Shown in pieces: positions 23,407-31,968 of a DNA stretch of 58,958 bases. The translations under genes and the position numbers were made by a program. The DNA lies in IMG/VR virus record IMGVR_UViG_3300032322_001673, positions 1-58,958 of that record, one strand, 5' to 3'. This stretch comes from a virus. Positions within the stretch are counted from its first letter, which is position 1. Every line of letters starts with the position of its first letter. The notes beneath the pieces are model-generated. The model was not told where the DNA came from. It worked only from the letters and a program-made list of their open reading frames with translations, and searched no databases.

Positions 23407-25730
23407 TATAACACACAAGCTTCACAAGCTTCTTCATCTTCTAATGGCTCTAATTTAGTAAATTCAATAACATTATCTTTGTCAGTTAGTGCAGCCTTAG
23501 AACCCATTTTGTTAATTAAACTATAATAAATTGTTTTTAATCCCCACTTATATGCTAGCATAAGATTTTTAGCTATTAATGTAGCACTCACTTTACCTTC
23601 AGGGAAAAATGCAGGATTATAAAAAGTATTCGTTGATATGCTTTGATCAACATATACTGCCAGTACTGCACTTGTCTTTAAGTAGTCTATACAATCACTT
23701 TGTTCCCACATTAATTGATAACGATTTTTTAATCTCTTGTATTCAGGAACAACTTGTACAAAACTACCAGCTTTACTTTCTTTAACACTGATTAGTTCCA
23801 TTGGCAATTCAATGCCATTTGTAGAATTTAATACTACACTAGAACTTTCTACAGGAGCAATTGCCATTAATGTTGCATTACGAATACCATATTCTTTTAG
23901 TTTCTCACGCAATGATTCCCAATCCATACTAGGACTAAAATCAGTTAATTCGTTTGCTCCTTCTGCTCTACGCTCCCAAGGAAAAATTCCTTTGCCATAG
24001 TATGTACGTGAACTATTTTTACAAGCACCTCGCTCTTGTGCTAACTCAACACTGGTTTCAGTGAGGTAGTATGCTTGATGTTCCATCCAACGTTTTACTT
24101 CTGCAAGGGCTTCGTCTGTGCCATAACGTAAGTGACGTTTTGCATGCCAATAGGCAAGATTAGTAATACCAACACCCAACGGCTCAAAATCTTCATTTGC
24201 CAATTTACTTTGTACACTTAAAAAATCCTGATAGCTTAGGAGATTGCTTAGACTGCGCACAAGTACTCTACAGGCTTTTCGCATGTCTTGTGGATTTTTA
24301 AATGCACCCCAGTTTACACTACCTAATGTGCAGAGAGCGATACGACCCTTTTCATCTTCGATTCTCTGAAATGGTTTCGTAGGTAGTAGTATTTCCTGAC
24401 AAAGGTTACTTTGATATATTGGATCAGTTTTAGTATCAAAAGGACCTTGATTAATAACATTATCTATATTGACTAGATAGACACGACCCGTGTCTGTTCT
24501 TTCCTTTAGTATACCGTTTTTGAATATTTCTACTGCTGGTAAAACTTTCTTGCGCAAACCTTTTTTATGTTCATACATTGTGTATAAACGTTCAAATTCT
24601 TCTGTATCACTATAAAATGCCTCATATAAATTTGGCACCTCATGTGGATCAAATAATGTAATGTTCTCATTACGCTTGTAACGATTCCAAAACATTTTAT
24701 TAACTACAACACTATAGTCCATTTGACGAACACGTGTTTCTTCTGGTCCTTGATTATTTTTAAGCACAATCAAATCTTCAAACTGATAGTGCCATATAGG
24801 GAATGTAACTGTGCAACTTGCATTACGTACACCACCTTGACTGCAACTACGTAGGTCACCAAACCATTTCTTTAAAAATGGAATCATACCAGTGTGTTTG
24901 ATTTCGCCATTACGAATAGGTGCGCCTAGTGGGCGAATACGACCAATTTCTAATCCGATGCCAGCACGTTTGCTAGCATACTTAGCCATCATCTCGCCGG
25001 CTGCAAAAATTGAATCAAGAGTATCATCGCTACTAATAAGCACACAACTACTAAATTGCTTTGTAGTAGTGCCAAGGCCTGCCAACACCGGAGTTGCCAA
25101 TGTAAAATGCCCGTCACTAGCGCACTCATAATATTCTTTAACATATTTTAGTCTCTTTTCCTTAGGTTCGTTATGGAAAGCAGTGGCGGCAGCTATTGCA
25201 TAACGCACCTGCGGAGTTTCAAAGATTTGTCCTGTAGCACGATTTTGAACCAAATATTTTTCAGTTAGTTGTGCTATTGCTGCATAGGTGTAGTTTTCAT
25301 CCTTGCCATGATCAATAAACAAATCAATGATATCCCATTCTTCTTTGGTATACCAATCTAGTAATTCACGTGTATACATCCCGTGTTCTACATTTTTAAC
25401 TACGATTTCGTACAATGAAGGTGGCTCATATTGACCATAGACTTCTTTACGCAACATTGAAACTTTCTGTCTACCCGCTACATATTGATAGTTTACATCA
25501 TTTATGTCTTTGTTTTCACTTTCATCAATAAGATCAACCATTGCTTTAAGTAATAGTTCATCTATTGTTTCTGTATGAATTCCGTCATGTAGTTGTATTT
25601 GTGCTTTGATTTCTATCATACTAGGGCTTACGTTATCTATGCCCTTGCACCCGTATGCGACTTGTCTTTGAATTTTGCTTATGTCTAGTGGAACAGATTC
25701 CCCGTTTCTTTTTATTACGTTTATATTCAT
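23406..25730 (-). CDS. nrdA: ribonucleotide reductase class Ia, large subunit NrdA
   Basis: 774 aa. N-terminal ATP-cone (IKRNGESVPLDISKIQ; allosteric activity site). Catalytic region with 'SSCVLISSDD', 'NLCQEILLPTKP' (the N-x-C-x-E active-site set) and 'ALCTLGSVNWG' for the redox cysteine. C-terminal 'CEAC' pair for reduction by glutaredoxin. It reduces ribonucleoside diphosphates for phage DNA synthesis. First gene of the nrdA-orf-nrdB-grx-PAAR unit. Only a weak ribosome site (AGG) precedes the ATG. Confidence 0.97.
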   Translation of the reverse strand: MNINVIKRNGESVPLDISKIQRQVAYGCKGIDNVSPSMIEIKAQIQLHDGIHTETIDELLLKAMVDLIDESENKDINDVNYQYVAGRQKVSMLRKEVYGQYEPPSLYEIVVKNVEHGMYTRELLDWYTKEEWDIIDLFIDHGKDENYTYAAIAQLTEKYLVQNRATGQIFETPQVRYAIAAATAFHNEPKEKRLKYVKEYYECASDGHFTLATPVLAGLGTTTKQFSSCVLISSDDTLDSIFAAGEMMAKYASKRAGIGLEIGRIRPLGAPIRNGEIKHTGMIPFLKKWFGDLRSCSQGGVRNASCTVTFPIWHYQFEDLIVLKNNQGPEETRVRQMDYSVVVNKMFWNRYKRNENITLFDPHEVPNLYEAFYSDTEEFERLYTMYEHKKGLRKKVLPAVEIFKNGILKERTDTGRVYLVNIDNVINQGPFDTKTDPIYQSNLCQEILLPTKPFQRIEDEKGRIALCTLGSVNWGAFKNPQDMRKACRVLVRSLSNLLSYQDFLSVQSKLANEDFEPLGVGITNLAYWHAKRHLRYGTDEALAEVKRWMEHQAYYLTETSVELAQERGACKNSSRTYYGKGIFPWERRAEGANELTDFSPSMDWESLREKLKEYGIRNATLMAIAPVESSSVVLNSTNGIELPMELISVKESKAGSFVQVVPEYKRLKNRYQLMWEQSDCIDYLKTSAVLAVYVDQSISTNTFYNPAFFPEGKVSATLIAKNLMLAYKWGLKTIYYSLINKMGSKAALTDKDNVIEFTKLEPLEDEEACEACVL

Positions 25731-25850
25731 GTATATGCCTATGTTATTGTTATTTGTGTTTTTGAAGTGATTAGATATTTAACTAATTGGTTAGAATTAA
25801 CTACATATATATTTTGCGTATCACCCTAGACTACAACTTTGCCTAGTAAA
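25731..25850 (-). promoter_or_regulatory. nrd upstream region
   Basis: 120 AT-rich bases between the heptose block and nrdA, with an imperfect palindrome TTAACTAATTGGTTAGAATTAA (25780-25801) and an A/T run (AATATATATG) that could be a -10 or late-type element. No confident -35. Confidence 0.3.
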
Positions 25851-26285
25851 TTACGCTAGTCTTTCCAATTGTTTTTCAATGCTAATTTCACCTTTTATAG
25901 TAAAATCACACAGCTTATTTGTCTCTACGGTGTTAGGCCAATAGTTTAAAATATATGTATCGTCTACTAATACCAATACTACATCGTTTCCCAGTTGATC
26001 CGTTGCAGTAACCATTTTAAAGTTTTTCTCCCCTGTCATGTATAAAGTATAACATATACCCAAGGCTTTAGCAACATTACAATACAAATTTTCTACCAAA
26101 AGTTCCCAAGGATCGGGCCAATTTTGCGTATCCTTTAAATGGAGATAATGATTCACTGTGGGTGCGTTTTGCCACCAGTTATCTATTTTTATAGATTTAG
26201 ATTTTAATTCTGATACTCTAACATCTTCTTTGAGGTCATGCCAACTTTGCAGTCTTGTTTCATATTCAAGTTGAAAAATGTTCAT
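25851..26285 (-). CDS. unknown protein (144 aa) at the end of the glycan block
   Basis: Starts MNIFQLEYETRLQSW; central 'NWWQNAPTVNHYLHLKDTQN' and C-terminal beta-rich 'MVTATDQLGNDVVLVLVDDT'. No catalytic motif recognised, no membrane segment. It overlaps hldD by 20 nt, so it belongs to the heptose/glycosylation operon. Its role is unknown. Confidence 0.7.
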   Translation of the reverse strand: MNIFQLEYETRLQSWHDLKEDVRVSELKSKSIKIDNWWQNAPTVNHYLHLKDTQNWPDPWELLVENLYCNVAKALGICYTLYMTGEKNFKMVTATDQLGNDVVLVLVDDTYILNYWPNTVETNKLCDFTIKGEISIEKQLERLA

Positions 26286-27060
26286 TTATTGTTTTTGTTA
26301 GTTTAGTTAAATCAGCACACGTATATTTTTGGTAGCTGTGAATTAGTTCTTGTGGCATTGGAATTTCTTTAATTGTTGCGCCTGTTTGTGTAGCTATAAT
26401 TGCTGCTATTTCCATAAAGCTACGTGCAGACCCTGTTCCAATATTATAAATTCCTGTAGATTTTATATTAAGAAATTTTTTGTGTACCTCAACTACTTTA
26501 TTCACGTGAACAAAATCACGCAGATAATTCTGACTGTCAGCAAAAACCTTTATCTCTCCAGTTTCGTTAGCTTGCTTTAAAAATTGTGTATAAGGACTTG
26601 CTTGACCACCTTTATGCTCTTCCCCGTCACCATACACGTTGAAGTATCTGAACCCTTGTATGCTGATGTTTTTTTGATTTGCAATTTCGTATTTTTCAGC
26701 AGCATATCGTTCAAACATATATTTACTCCAAGCATACGGAGTTCTCGGATCGACGGGGCTATCTTCTTTGAATTCTTCTTTGTGTCCATATATACTTGCA
26801 CTACTACTATACTGGAAGTTAATGTTTAGTTCTAAACATTTATCCAATAGATCACAACTGAAGTCATAATTTTGTGTCATTATTTTTTCAATATTGGTTT
26901 CAGTTGTGCTACTTATTCCACCAATATGTATTATAGTATCAACCCCATCAAGTTTAGGGAACGTATCCTTCCACTCAAACGTAATGACTTCGTGATCCGA
27001 TAAGGCTTTCAATACATGACTGCCAATAAAACCTTTATGTCCTGTTACTAATATTTTCAT
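26266..27060 (-). CDS. hldD: ADP-glyceromanno-heptose 6-epimerase (HldD/GmhD type)
   Basis: 264 aa short-chain-type epimerase. Rossmann 'TGHKGFIGSH' (6-15), 'SASIYGHKEEF' (88-97) and catalytic Y109-x3-K113. The family-specific 'FRYFNVYGDGEEHKGGQASP' and 'QNYLRDFVHVNKV' are characteristic of HldD. It converts ADP-D-glycero- to ADP-L-glycero-D-manno-heptose. Somewhat shorter than the bacterial enzyme (about 310 aa). It lies in one unit with heptose kinase and adenylyltransferase genes, which makes the assignment strong. Confidence 0.88.
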   Translation of the reverse strand: MKILVTGHKGFIGSHVLKALSDHEVITFEWKDTFPKLDGVDTIIHIGGISSTTETNIEKIMTQNYDFSCDLLDKCLELNINFQYSSSASIYGHKEEFKEDSPVDPRTPYAWSKYMFERYAAEKYEIANQKNISIQGFRYFNVYGDGEEHKGGQASPYTQFLKQANETGEIKVFADSQNYLRDFVHVNKVVEVHKKFLNIKSTGIYNIGTGSARSFMEIAAIIATQTGATIKEIPMPQELIHSYQKYTCADLTKLTKTINEHFST

Positions 27061-27422
27061 GTTTTACTCTGACTATCACCGGGTAATACTCTATAATTAT
27101 CTTCGACACTATCTGCAGTGCTAACTTCTATAAGACTACCTTCCTCAATACAAATAAGTTGATGTGGGAACAATGGTTTGTTTCTCCAAACATTGCCCGG
27201 TAATAGTTCTACCTCATGTTGTGATGCATCTGCCAAATCAATATATTTCACTAAAAATTTACCTGACAGTACCAACCATGTCTCATCTTTTTCTTTGTGA
27301 AAGTGCATACTAAATTTAGAATCAGCATTAAAGTTTAGTAGTTTCCCACAATAATGTTCATTAGTGGCAAAAATGAATTCATTGCCCCAACCCTTTTCTA
27401 CATGTCCTTCAAGCCTTGTCAT
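27057..27422 (-). CDS. cupin, sugar-phosphate isomerase/epimerase-like
   Basis: 121 aa with a cupin barrel: H40-x-H42...E47 (SMHFHKEKDETW) and 'HQLICIEEGSLIEVS'. The protein resembles the C-terminal part of mannose-6-phosphate isomerase or short dTDP-sugar isomerase cupins. In the heptose operon it may act as a sugar isomerase or epimerase that varies the heptose. 4-nt overlap with hldD and 14-nt overlap with the kinase. Confidence 0.78.
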   Translation of the reverse strand: MTRLEGHVEKGWGNEFIFATNEHYCGKLLNFNADSKFSMHFHKEKDETWLVLSGKFLVKYIDLADASQHEVELLPGNVWRNKPLFPHQLICIEEGSLIEVSTADSVEDNYRVLPGDSQSKT

Positions 27423-28176
27423 CTAATTCCTCAATTTCTGTTAATGTGGGACTGTAAACCCCTATGTGTTGTATTGTAACTGAACTAGCTTTTATTGCAA
27501 ATTTAATGGATTTTATAATATCTTTAGTATTACAATATTGATAAGTCAATGCTGCAAGAAATGTGTCACCTGCACCACATACATCAAATGCTTCTATATT
27601 TAACGCAGGTATCAATTCACCTTTATAAGTTGCTCCCTTGCTTCCCTTTGTAACTATTAAATCTGAAGGGAAAGTTTTGGCTGCATCAAATTCTTTTTGA
27701 TTAATCTTTACATAGCAGCCTTCAAATCTAACTAAGTCTGTCTTTTTAGTATCAATGAATATAGGACCTATGTAATTGGTACGTAGATTTTCTATCACAT
27801 CATATGTTACTGACCCTTTTTCATAATCACTAATCACGATTGCATCATAACTATTGATAGTTTCATAGTCAACTTTTACTGGTCTGCTAGGTGTATCTTG
27901 ATCAATTCTTATTAAATGATGTTTGGTTCTTGAATCTATTACTCTTGTTTTTATAGAAGTTTTTATGCCATGAATGAAATCAACAACACAATCTAATTTC
28001 TCTAAATTATCTTTGACATTTGCAGCCATGCCAGGCTTAGTGACAGTATGTGTATAGTTTATTATGGGTACAGGTGCCTCTGGACTAATCCTGTCCACAG
28101 TTCCATATTGATACTGATCAATTCCATTATCCCCGATCAGCAATATCTTGAATTTTTTGTGTTGTGCTGAATCCAT
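27409..28176 (-). CDS. D-beta-D-heptose 7-phosphate kinase (HldE N-terminal domain as a separate protein)
   Basis: 255 aa PfkB-family sugar kinase. 'KILLIGDNGIDQYQYGTVDRI', 'SPEAPVPI', and 'CGAGDTFLAAL' with catalytic D204 (GAGD 201-204). Opening and 'ISPEAPVPI' are signatures of the kinase half of HldE (RfaE1). In bacteria the kinase and adenylyltransferase are often fused; here they are two overlapping genes in the opposite order. It makes heptose 1,7-bisphosphate. Its start overlaps the upstream gene by 50 nt. Confidence 0.85.
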   Translation of the reverse strand: MDSAQHKKFKILLIGDNGIDQYQYGTVDRISPEAPVPIINYTHTVTKPGMAANVKDNLEKLDCVVDFIHGIKTSIKTRVIDSRTKHHLIRIDQDTPSRPVKVDYETINSYDAIVISDYEKGSVTYDVIENLRTNYIGPIFIDTKKTDLVRFEGCYVKINQKEFDAAKTFPSDLIVTKGSKGATYKGELIPALNIEAFDVCGAGDTFLAALTYQYCNTKDIIKSIKFAIKASSVTIQHIGVYSPTLTEIEELDDKA

Positions 28177-28522
28177 CTATTCTATCAAAAAATACTAATT
28201 CTTTACAAACATCTTGACCAATAATTGATTTATCTTTGTAATCACTTCCCTTTACCATTACGTCATGGATTGACACAAGATACTCTAATTCTTCATCTGT
28301 ATCAAATATGTATACGTTATCTACTGCTTTTAAATTAATTAGTAATGTTGATCTTTCTGCTTGATTATTGATAGGTCTAGATTCACCTTTTAATCTTTTA
28401 ACACGGTCATCACTATCAATTGCTACATTGACTTCATCACCTAAACTTTTTGCATAGTTTATTAGAGCAATATGCCCCTCATGTAATAAATCAAAAGTGC
28501 CATTTACAAATATTTTTTTCAT
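28127..28522 (-). CDS. heptose 1-phosphate adenylyltransferase (HldE C-terminal domain as a separate protein)
   Basis: 131 aa cytidylyltransferase-like fold. 'VNGTFDLLHEGHIAL' (6-20) with H14-x2-H17 (HxGH), then 'DSDDRVKRLKG' and 'VKGSDYKDK'. This is the nucleotidyltransferase half of HldE (RfaE2), which makes ADP-D,D-heptose. Placed upstream of the kinase gene, the reverse of the order in fused bacterial HldE. Confidence 0.88.
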   Translation of the reverse strand: MKKIFVNGTFDLLHEGHIALINYAKSLGDEVNVAIDSDDRVKRLKGESRPINNQAERSTLLINLKAVDNVYIFDTDEELEYLVSIHDVMVKGSDYKDKSIIGQDVCKELVFFDRIDGFSTTQKIQDIADRG

Positions 28523-28531
28523 ACTGTACCT

Positions 28532-29311
28532 TTATTCAAATTGATCCCATAGTTTTTTCCAATCAATGTATGGATCCTTTTCCGTATCTGCTTGTGAGTG
28601 AAGTGCTAAACTAGGAATAGGGGTAAACAACAAGCAACCTCTTTCTCTAAACAATCTATTAATGGTTTCATCTTCCATCACGCTATCTATTGCATGATTA
28701 CCCATAGCCTCAAACAAATCAAAGTTTTGCACAAGTGTAGGGTAATCAACCATAAAGCAACTAGCAGTACCAAATGCAGTTTTCCAATGTCTGTTTAATC
28801 CTAAGTGAACTGTTACTAGTGGTTGTCTATCAGGTGGTATTACATATCTATATGGATCATCAAATGGGTAAACGCAGACAGGTAATTTTGACTTTTCACT
28901 AAATCTAAAATATGCGTCTAACATTTCATACATGCATGTTTCAAAATATAGATAGTCGTCCTGTGCAAAATAAACTAAATCTTTACCATGTTTTTTACCA
29001 TATTCGTAACAAGCCATAATACTTGGCATTATACCATATGTTTCTAAATGCTGTAATTCATAATTGAAATTACATGACTGTAATATAGTGTTTAGTTTAT
29101 TTAAAAACTGTTCATCACTATGATCGTCTAAGACTTGTAATTTAATCTTAACTTCGTTTGGTTTTACTGTCATCAAATGATTTAATGTATTAACCAAACT
29201 CTTAATACAACGATAGCTTATCTCAGCCTTATCATCGGACATATATCTTGTAATCTGTTTTTGATTATTTGATTTACTATGACTTTGTAATACTACCAAT
29301 AGTTCTACCAT
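28532..29311 (-). CDS. glycosyltransferase (family-2-like)
   Basis: 259 aa. Starts MVELLVVLQSHSKS, the form of a GT-A nucleotide-sugar domain. 'DLVYFAQDDYLYF' supplies the acidic metal site and 'FRERGCLLFTPI' a later motif. Donor and acceptor are unknown, but its position next to the ADP-heptose genes suggests that it acts on the same glycan. Starts one base after the methyltransferase gene. Confidence 0.75.
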   Translation of the reverse strand: MVELLVVLQSHSKSNNQKQITRYMSDDKAEISYRCIKSLVNTLNHLMTVKPNEVKIKLQVLDDHSDEQFLNKLNTILQSCNFNYELQHLETYGIMPSIMACYEYGKKHGKDLVYFAQDDYLYFETCMYEMLDAYFRFSEKSKLPVCVYPFDDPYRYVIPPDRQPLVTVHLGLNRHWKTAFGTASCFMVDYPTLVQNFDLFEAMGNHAIDSVMEDETINRLFRERGCLLFTPIPSLALHSQADTEKDPYIDWKKLWDQFE

Positions 29312-29312
29312 A

Positions 29313-29990
29313 TCAACCCCAACTGAAAACAGGATTTCTATTTGCTGTACTGACGGCTTCAGTTGGTGGTCTTGTTACACCTTTTTCTAACACAACCATA
29401 CTGTTGTGAAACGTAACTGATTTTAAATCAACAAACGCTTTTGCTAAAGCGGGCGGAGCACTTTCTCTAATATGAGGTGCATGTAACAAATCTATAAGTT
29501 GTTTGGCAAATTCTATGAAAGTTCCTTGCTTGTGTAATCCACCGCCCCACTCAGACCAATAACTTGTGTGCGTATCCTCTACAACATAGATGCCACCTTC
29601 ATTTAACTTAGGGAACAATGTCAACAATGTAAGAATTTGATGTTCGCTATCATGACTACCATCATCTACTACAATATCAAATTTAGGTTTACCAGTTAAA
29701 TATGCATTCCAATGTTCTGTGCTGCTTTGATCAACACAGGCATAATCTACTTTAGTATCAAACTTATAGTCTAAAAAATCTTTATTAATATCTACTGCAT
29801 AAAGGTCTACTTCATTATCAAAATACTTTAACCAAAGTTCTAGACTGCCACCGTGTGCTACACCTATCTCTAACATCTTAGGATTTTTTCCTACGTAGTT
29901 TTTTAATATGTTGTCATAAACTTCAAAATAGTTATTCCATTTTTTGCTTAATAACTTTAACTTGTAGAAAATATCATATGTACTTGTCAT
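29313..29990 (-). CDS. methyltransferase of the MycE/CmcI-like type
   Basis: 225 aa from the ATG at 29990 (ATGA overlap with the upstream gene). SAM-binding 'MLEIGVAHGGS' (39-49), 'LYAVDINK', 'VVDDGSHD' (107-114) and 'VVEDTHTSYW' (136-145). This motif set is typical of metal-dependent O-methyltransferases acting on sugars or natural products. Likely O-methylates a glycan made by the neighbouring transferases. Confidence 0.85.
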   Translation of the reverse strand: MTSTYDIFYKLKLLSKKWNNYFEVYDNILKNYVGKNPKMLEIGVAHGGSLELWLKYFDNEVDLYAVDINKDFLDYKFDTKVDYACVDQSSTEHWNAYLTGKPKFDIVVDDGSHDSEHQILTLLTLFPKLNEGGIYVVEDTHTSYWSEWGGGLHKQGTFIEFAKQLIDLLHAPHIRESAPPALAKAFVDLKSVTFHNSMVVLEKGVTRPPTEAVSTANRNPVFSWG

Positions 29991-31285
29991 AGCATAACAC
30001 TCGCACATTTAAGGAAGAACAAATGATTAAACACATTTAATCTACTTTGGAATAAATGATAAAACATTTCATTGCCATCTTTGTCTACGAAAGTAGTGCC
30101 AATACCAAACTGTGGATCGCCGTCACGTAAGTCCCATGGTTTACGTTCCCCTGTATTCCAATATGGTATTTCTTCATACTTGCCTGGCATGTACATTTCA
30201 ATTTCTATACCTTGTTTTTCTGCTTCATAGCATAGTTCTTCACCTATATCGCTACGTGCGTTTGGCTTCCAACTAGGCTTACCTAATTTTTCATACATAT
30301 CCCTAGTCAATGCAATGCAACTTGGGGCAGGGTAAATGTGTTTACCATTGTCTAAATGATTACTGCGTTGAACGTTGCCTATTAGTACACCTTCTTCTGC
30401 ACGTTGAAATGTATACTCTAGTGCATGTTCGCTCAATGGTACGCAATCAATATCTAGCATTAAGATAGTATGATAGTTATCTTCATAGAATAACTTTTCT
30501 AAACCATATTCAATGACTTGATCAGGTGTCATTTCACCATCAGGTTTTTTATAATGCAAATATTCGTATTTGCACAGTTTATTTTTGTTAAATTTACCTA
30601 TCATTTGTTTTTGAAGATAACTGATCTTATCCTCAATCTGATGATTACTATAAGTAAATATGGCTCTTTTCTTCATAATATTCTCACTGTAAAGTTGTTT
30701 GGTACTCTTTCTTTGGAAATGATACACGAAACTGTTGACTAAAGCAAATTTATATCCTAAATTTGGTAAAACTGAATGAAAAAGTGTCACATCATTGGCA
30801 TATAAAGGGAATTTGTCAATATTTGGATATGACACGAAACTTTTTTTGTGCACCACAAAGGGCATGTACCAACCAATTTTATTAAACTCTATTTCAGGTA
30901 CATAAGCTTTATTAACATCTACGTAATTTTGAAATTTATCATAATCAAAATTTTCTAAATTATCACCGCAATCGTATTCAATACATTCTGGACCATTCAT
31001 TTTTCCTGGATATGGTTCAACTACATGCATAGTTAAAAATGTATCTTCAGCAAGATACATAGGAAATACTTCGTCCCAATTCTTGCTAACAAGCATATCA
31101 TCACTAAGCAAAACAACTATATCATATTTTGCCTGATAGACACCTTTATTAAAGGCATAGTAAACATCAGTCTCATCAATTATCTGAATAATTTCAGGAT
31201 CATATTTACTATTCTTTTTAATATATTCAATACAAGTATCTATATATTTGCTGTTGCTTAAGTGTGGTATTACGATTGAATACAT
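29987..31285 (-). CDS. two-domain glycosyltransferase
   Basis: 432 aa. Residues 1-215 form a GT2-like domain (YSIVIPHLSNSKYIDTC, 'VVLLSDDMLVSKNW', C-terminal 'YVYHFQRK'-like end). Residues about 225-432 form a second GT-like domain with 'HTILMLDIDCVPLSEHAL' and 'GNVQRSNHL'. The fusion could add two sugars or one domain may be a targeting module. The start is supported by AAGGAG inside the end of the upstream gene, with the stop and start sharing TAATG. Confidence 0.75.
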   Translation of the reverse strand: MYSIVIPHLSNSKYIDTCIEYIKKNSKYDPEIIQIIDETDVYYAFNKGVYQAKYDIVVLLSDDMLVSKNWDEVFPMYLAEDTFLTMHVVEPYPGKMNGPECIEYDCGDNLENFDYDKFQNYVDVNKAYVPEIEFNKIGWYMPFVVHKKSFVSYPNIDKFPLYANDVTLFHSVLPNLGYKFALVNSFVYHFQRKSTKQLYSENIMKKRAIFTYSNHQIEDKISYLQKQMIGKFNKNKLCKYEYLHYKKPDGEMTPDQVIEYGLEKLFYEDNYHTILMLDIDCVPLSEHALEYTFQRAEEGVLIGNVQRSNHLDNGKHIYPAPSCIALTRDMYEKLGKPSWKPNARSDIGEELCYEAEKQGIEIEMYMPGKYEEIPYWNTGERKPWDLRDGDPQFGIGTTFVDKDGNEMFYHLFQSRLNVFNHLFFLKCASVML

Positions 31286-31968
31286 TAACGCTCCTTACCA
31301 TCTATGGTTTTTTTACGTCCTACAATTGTAGTATTTGCAATATCACTTTCATCATACGCATATAAACCTAATTGTATTGCAGGAATTATATCACTACGCA
31401 ACATAATATCCAATGATTCGCAAATACCGTATTTGATTACATATGATAGTGCATTTTTTGCTGCCCAAGGATCTATACTATAGGCATGCGCTCTGCAAAT
31501 AAAGTGATAGTTATTACCATTAGTGGCATGCGGTGGTGTTATTAGAACAGGCCAACCTTTTTTAGCCTGTTCATAACTTCCTAAATAATGTATTATTCCA
31601 GTTACTGGATGATCTCTAAGTTCTTTAAGCATAATTGCATCATGCTCAAGTATTATTATTGGTCTGTCAAGTTCAATGCAATGCGCCCATAAACTAATAT
31701 GGCTTAACGCAACACTTACTTCAGTAAGACTTAGTTCTTTATCGACCCATTTGATCCAACTAGTCCAAGTCGCATCTTTACTGTGATCTGGTTCAATAAT
31801 TGTGCCTGATGTTCCATCAAATGCATCCCATACTTTATATGGCATATTTAATGCAGCGAGGCTTTGTTGACACCTCGCTGACATTCTTTCACTTATTGGA
31901 TGATTTTTTAAAGTGATAATATAAGCAGATTCAATTGACAGATTGTAACTGTAATCTAACTTTAACAT
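31285..31968 (-). CDS. family-25-like LPS glycosyltransferase
   Basis: 227 aa. 'AYIITLKNHPISERMS' at the start, 'SLTEVSVALSHISLWAHCI', and 'PIIILEHDAIM' fit GT25 (LPS beta-galactosyltransferase LgtB/LpsA-like). The usual acidic 'EDD/EDDA' site reads 'EHDA' here, a change at the metal-binding motif. C-terminus 'TTIVGRKKTIDGKER' is also GT25-like ('S.T.....'). Confidence 0.75.
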   Translation of the reverse strand: MLKLDYSYNLSIESAYIITLKNHPISERMSARCQQSLAALNMPYKVWDAFDGTSGTIIEPDHSKDATWTSWIKWVDKELSLTEVSVALSHISLWAHCIELDRPIIILEHDAIMLKELRDHPVTGIIHYLGSYEQAKKGWPVLITPPHATNGNNYHFICRAHAYSIDPWAAKNALSYVIKYGICESLDIMLRSDIIPAIQLGLYAYDESDIANTTIVGRKKTIDGKER

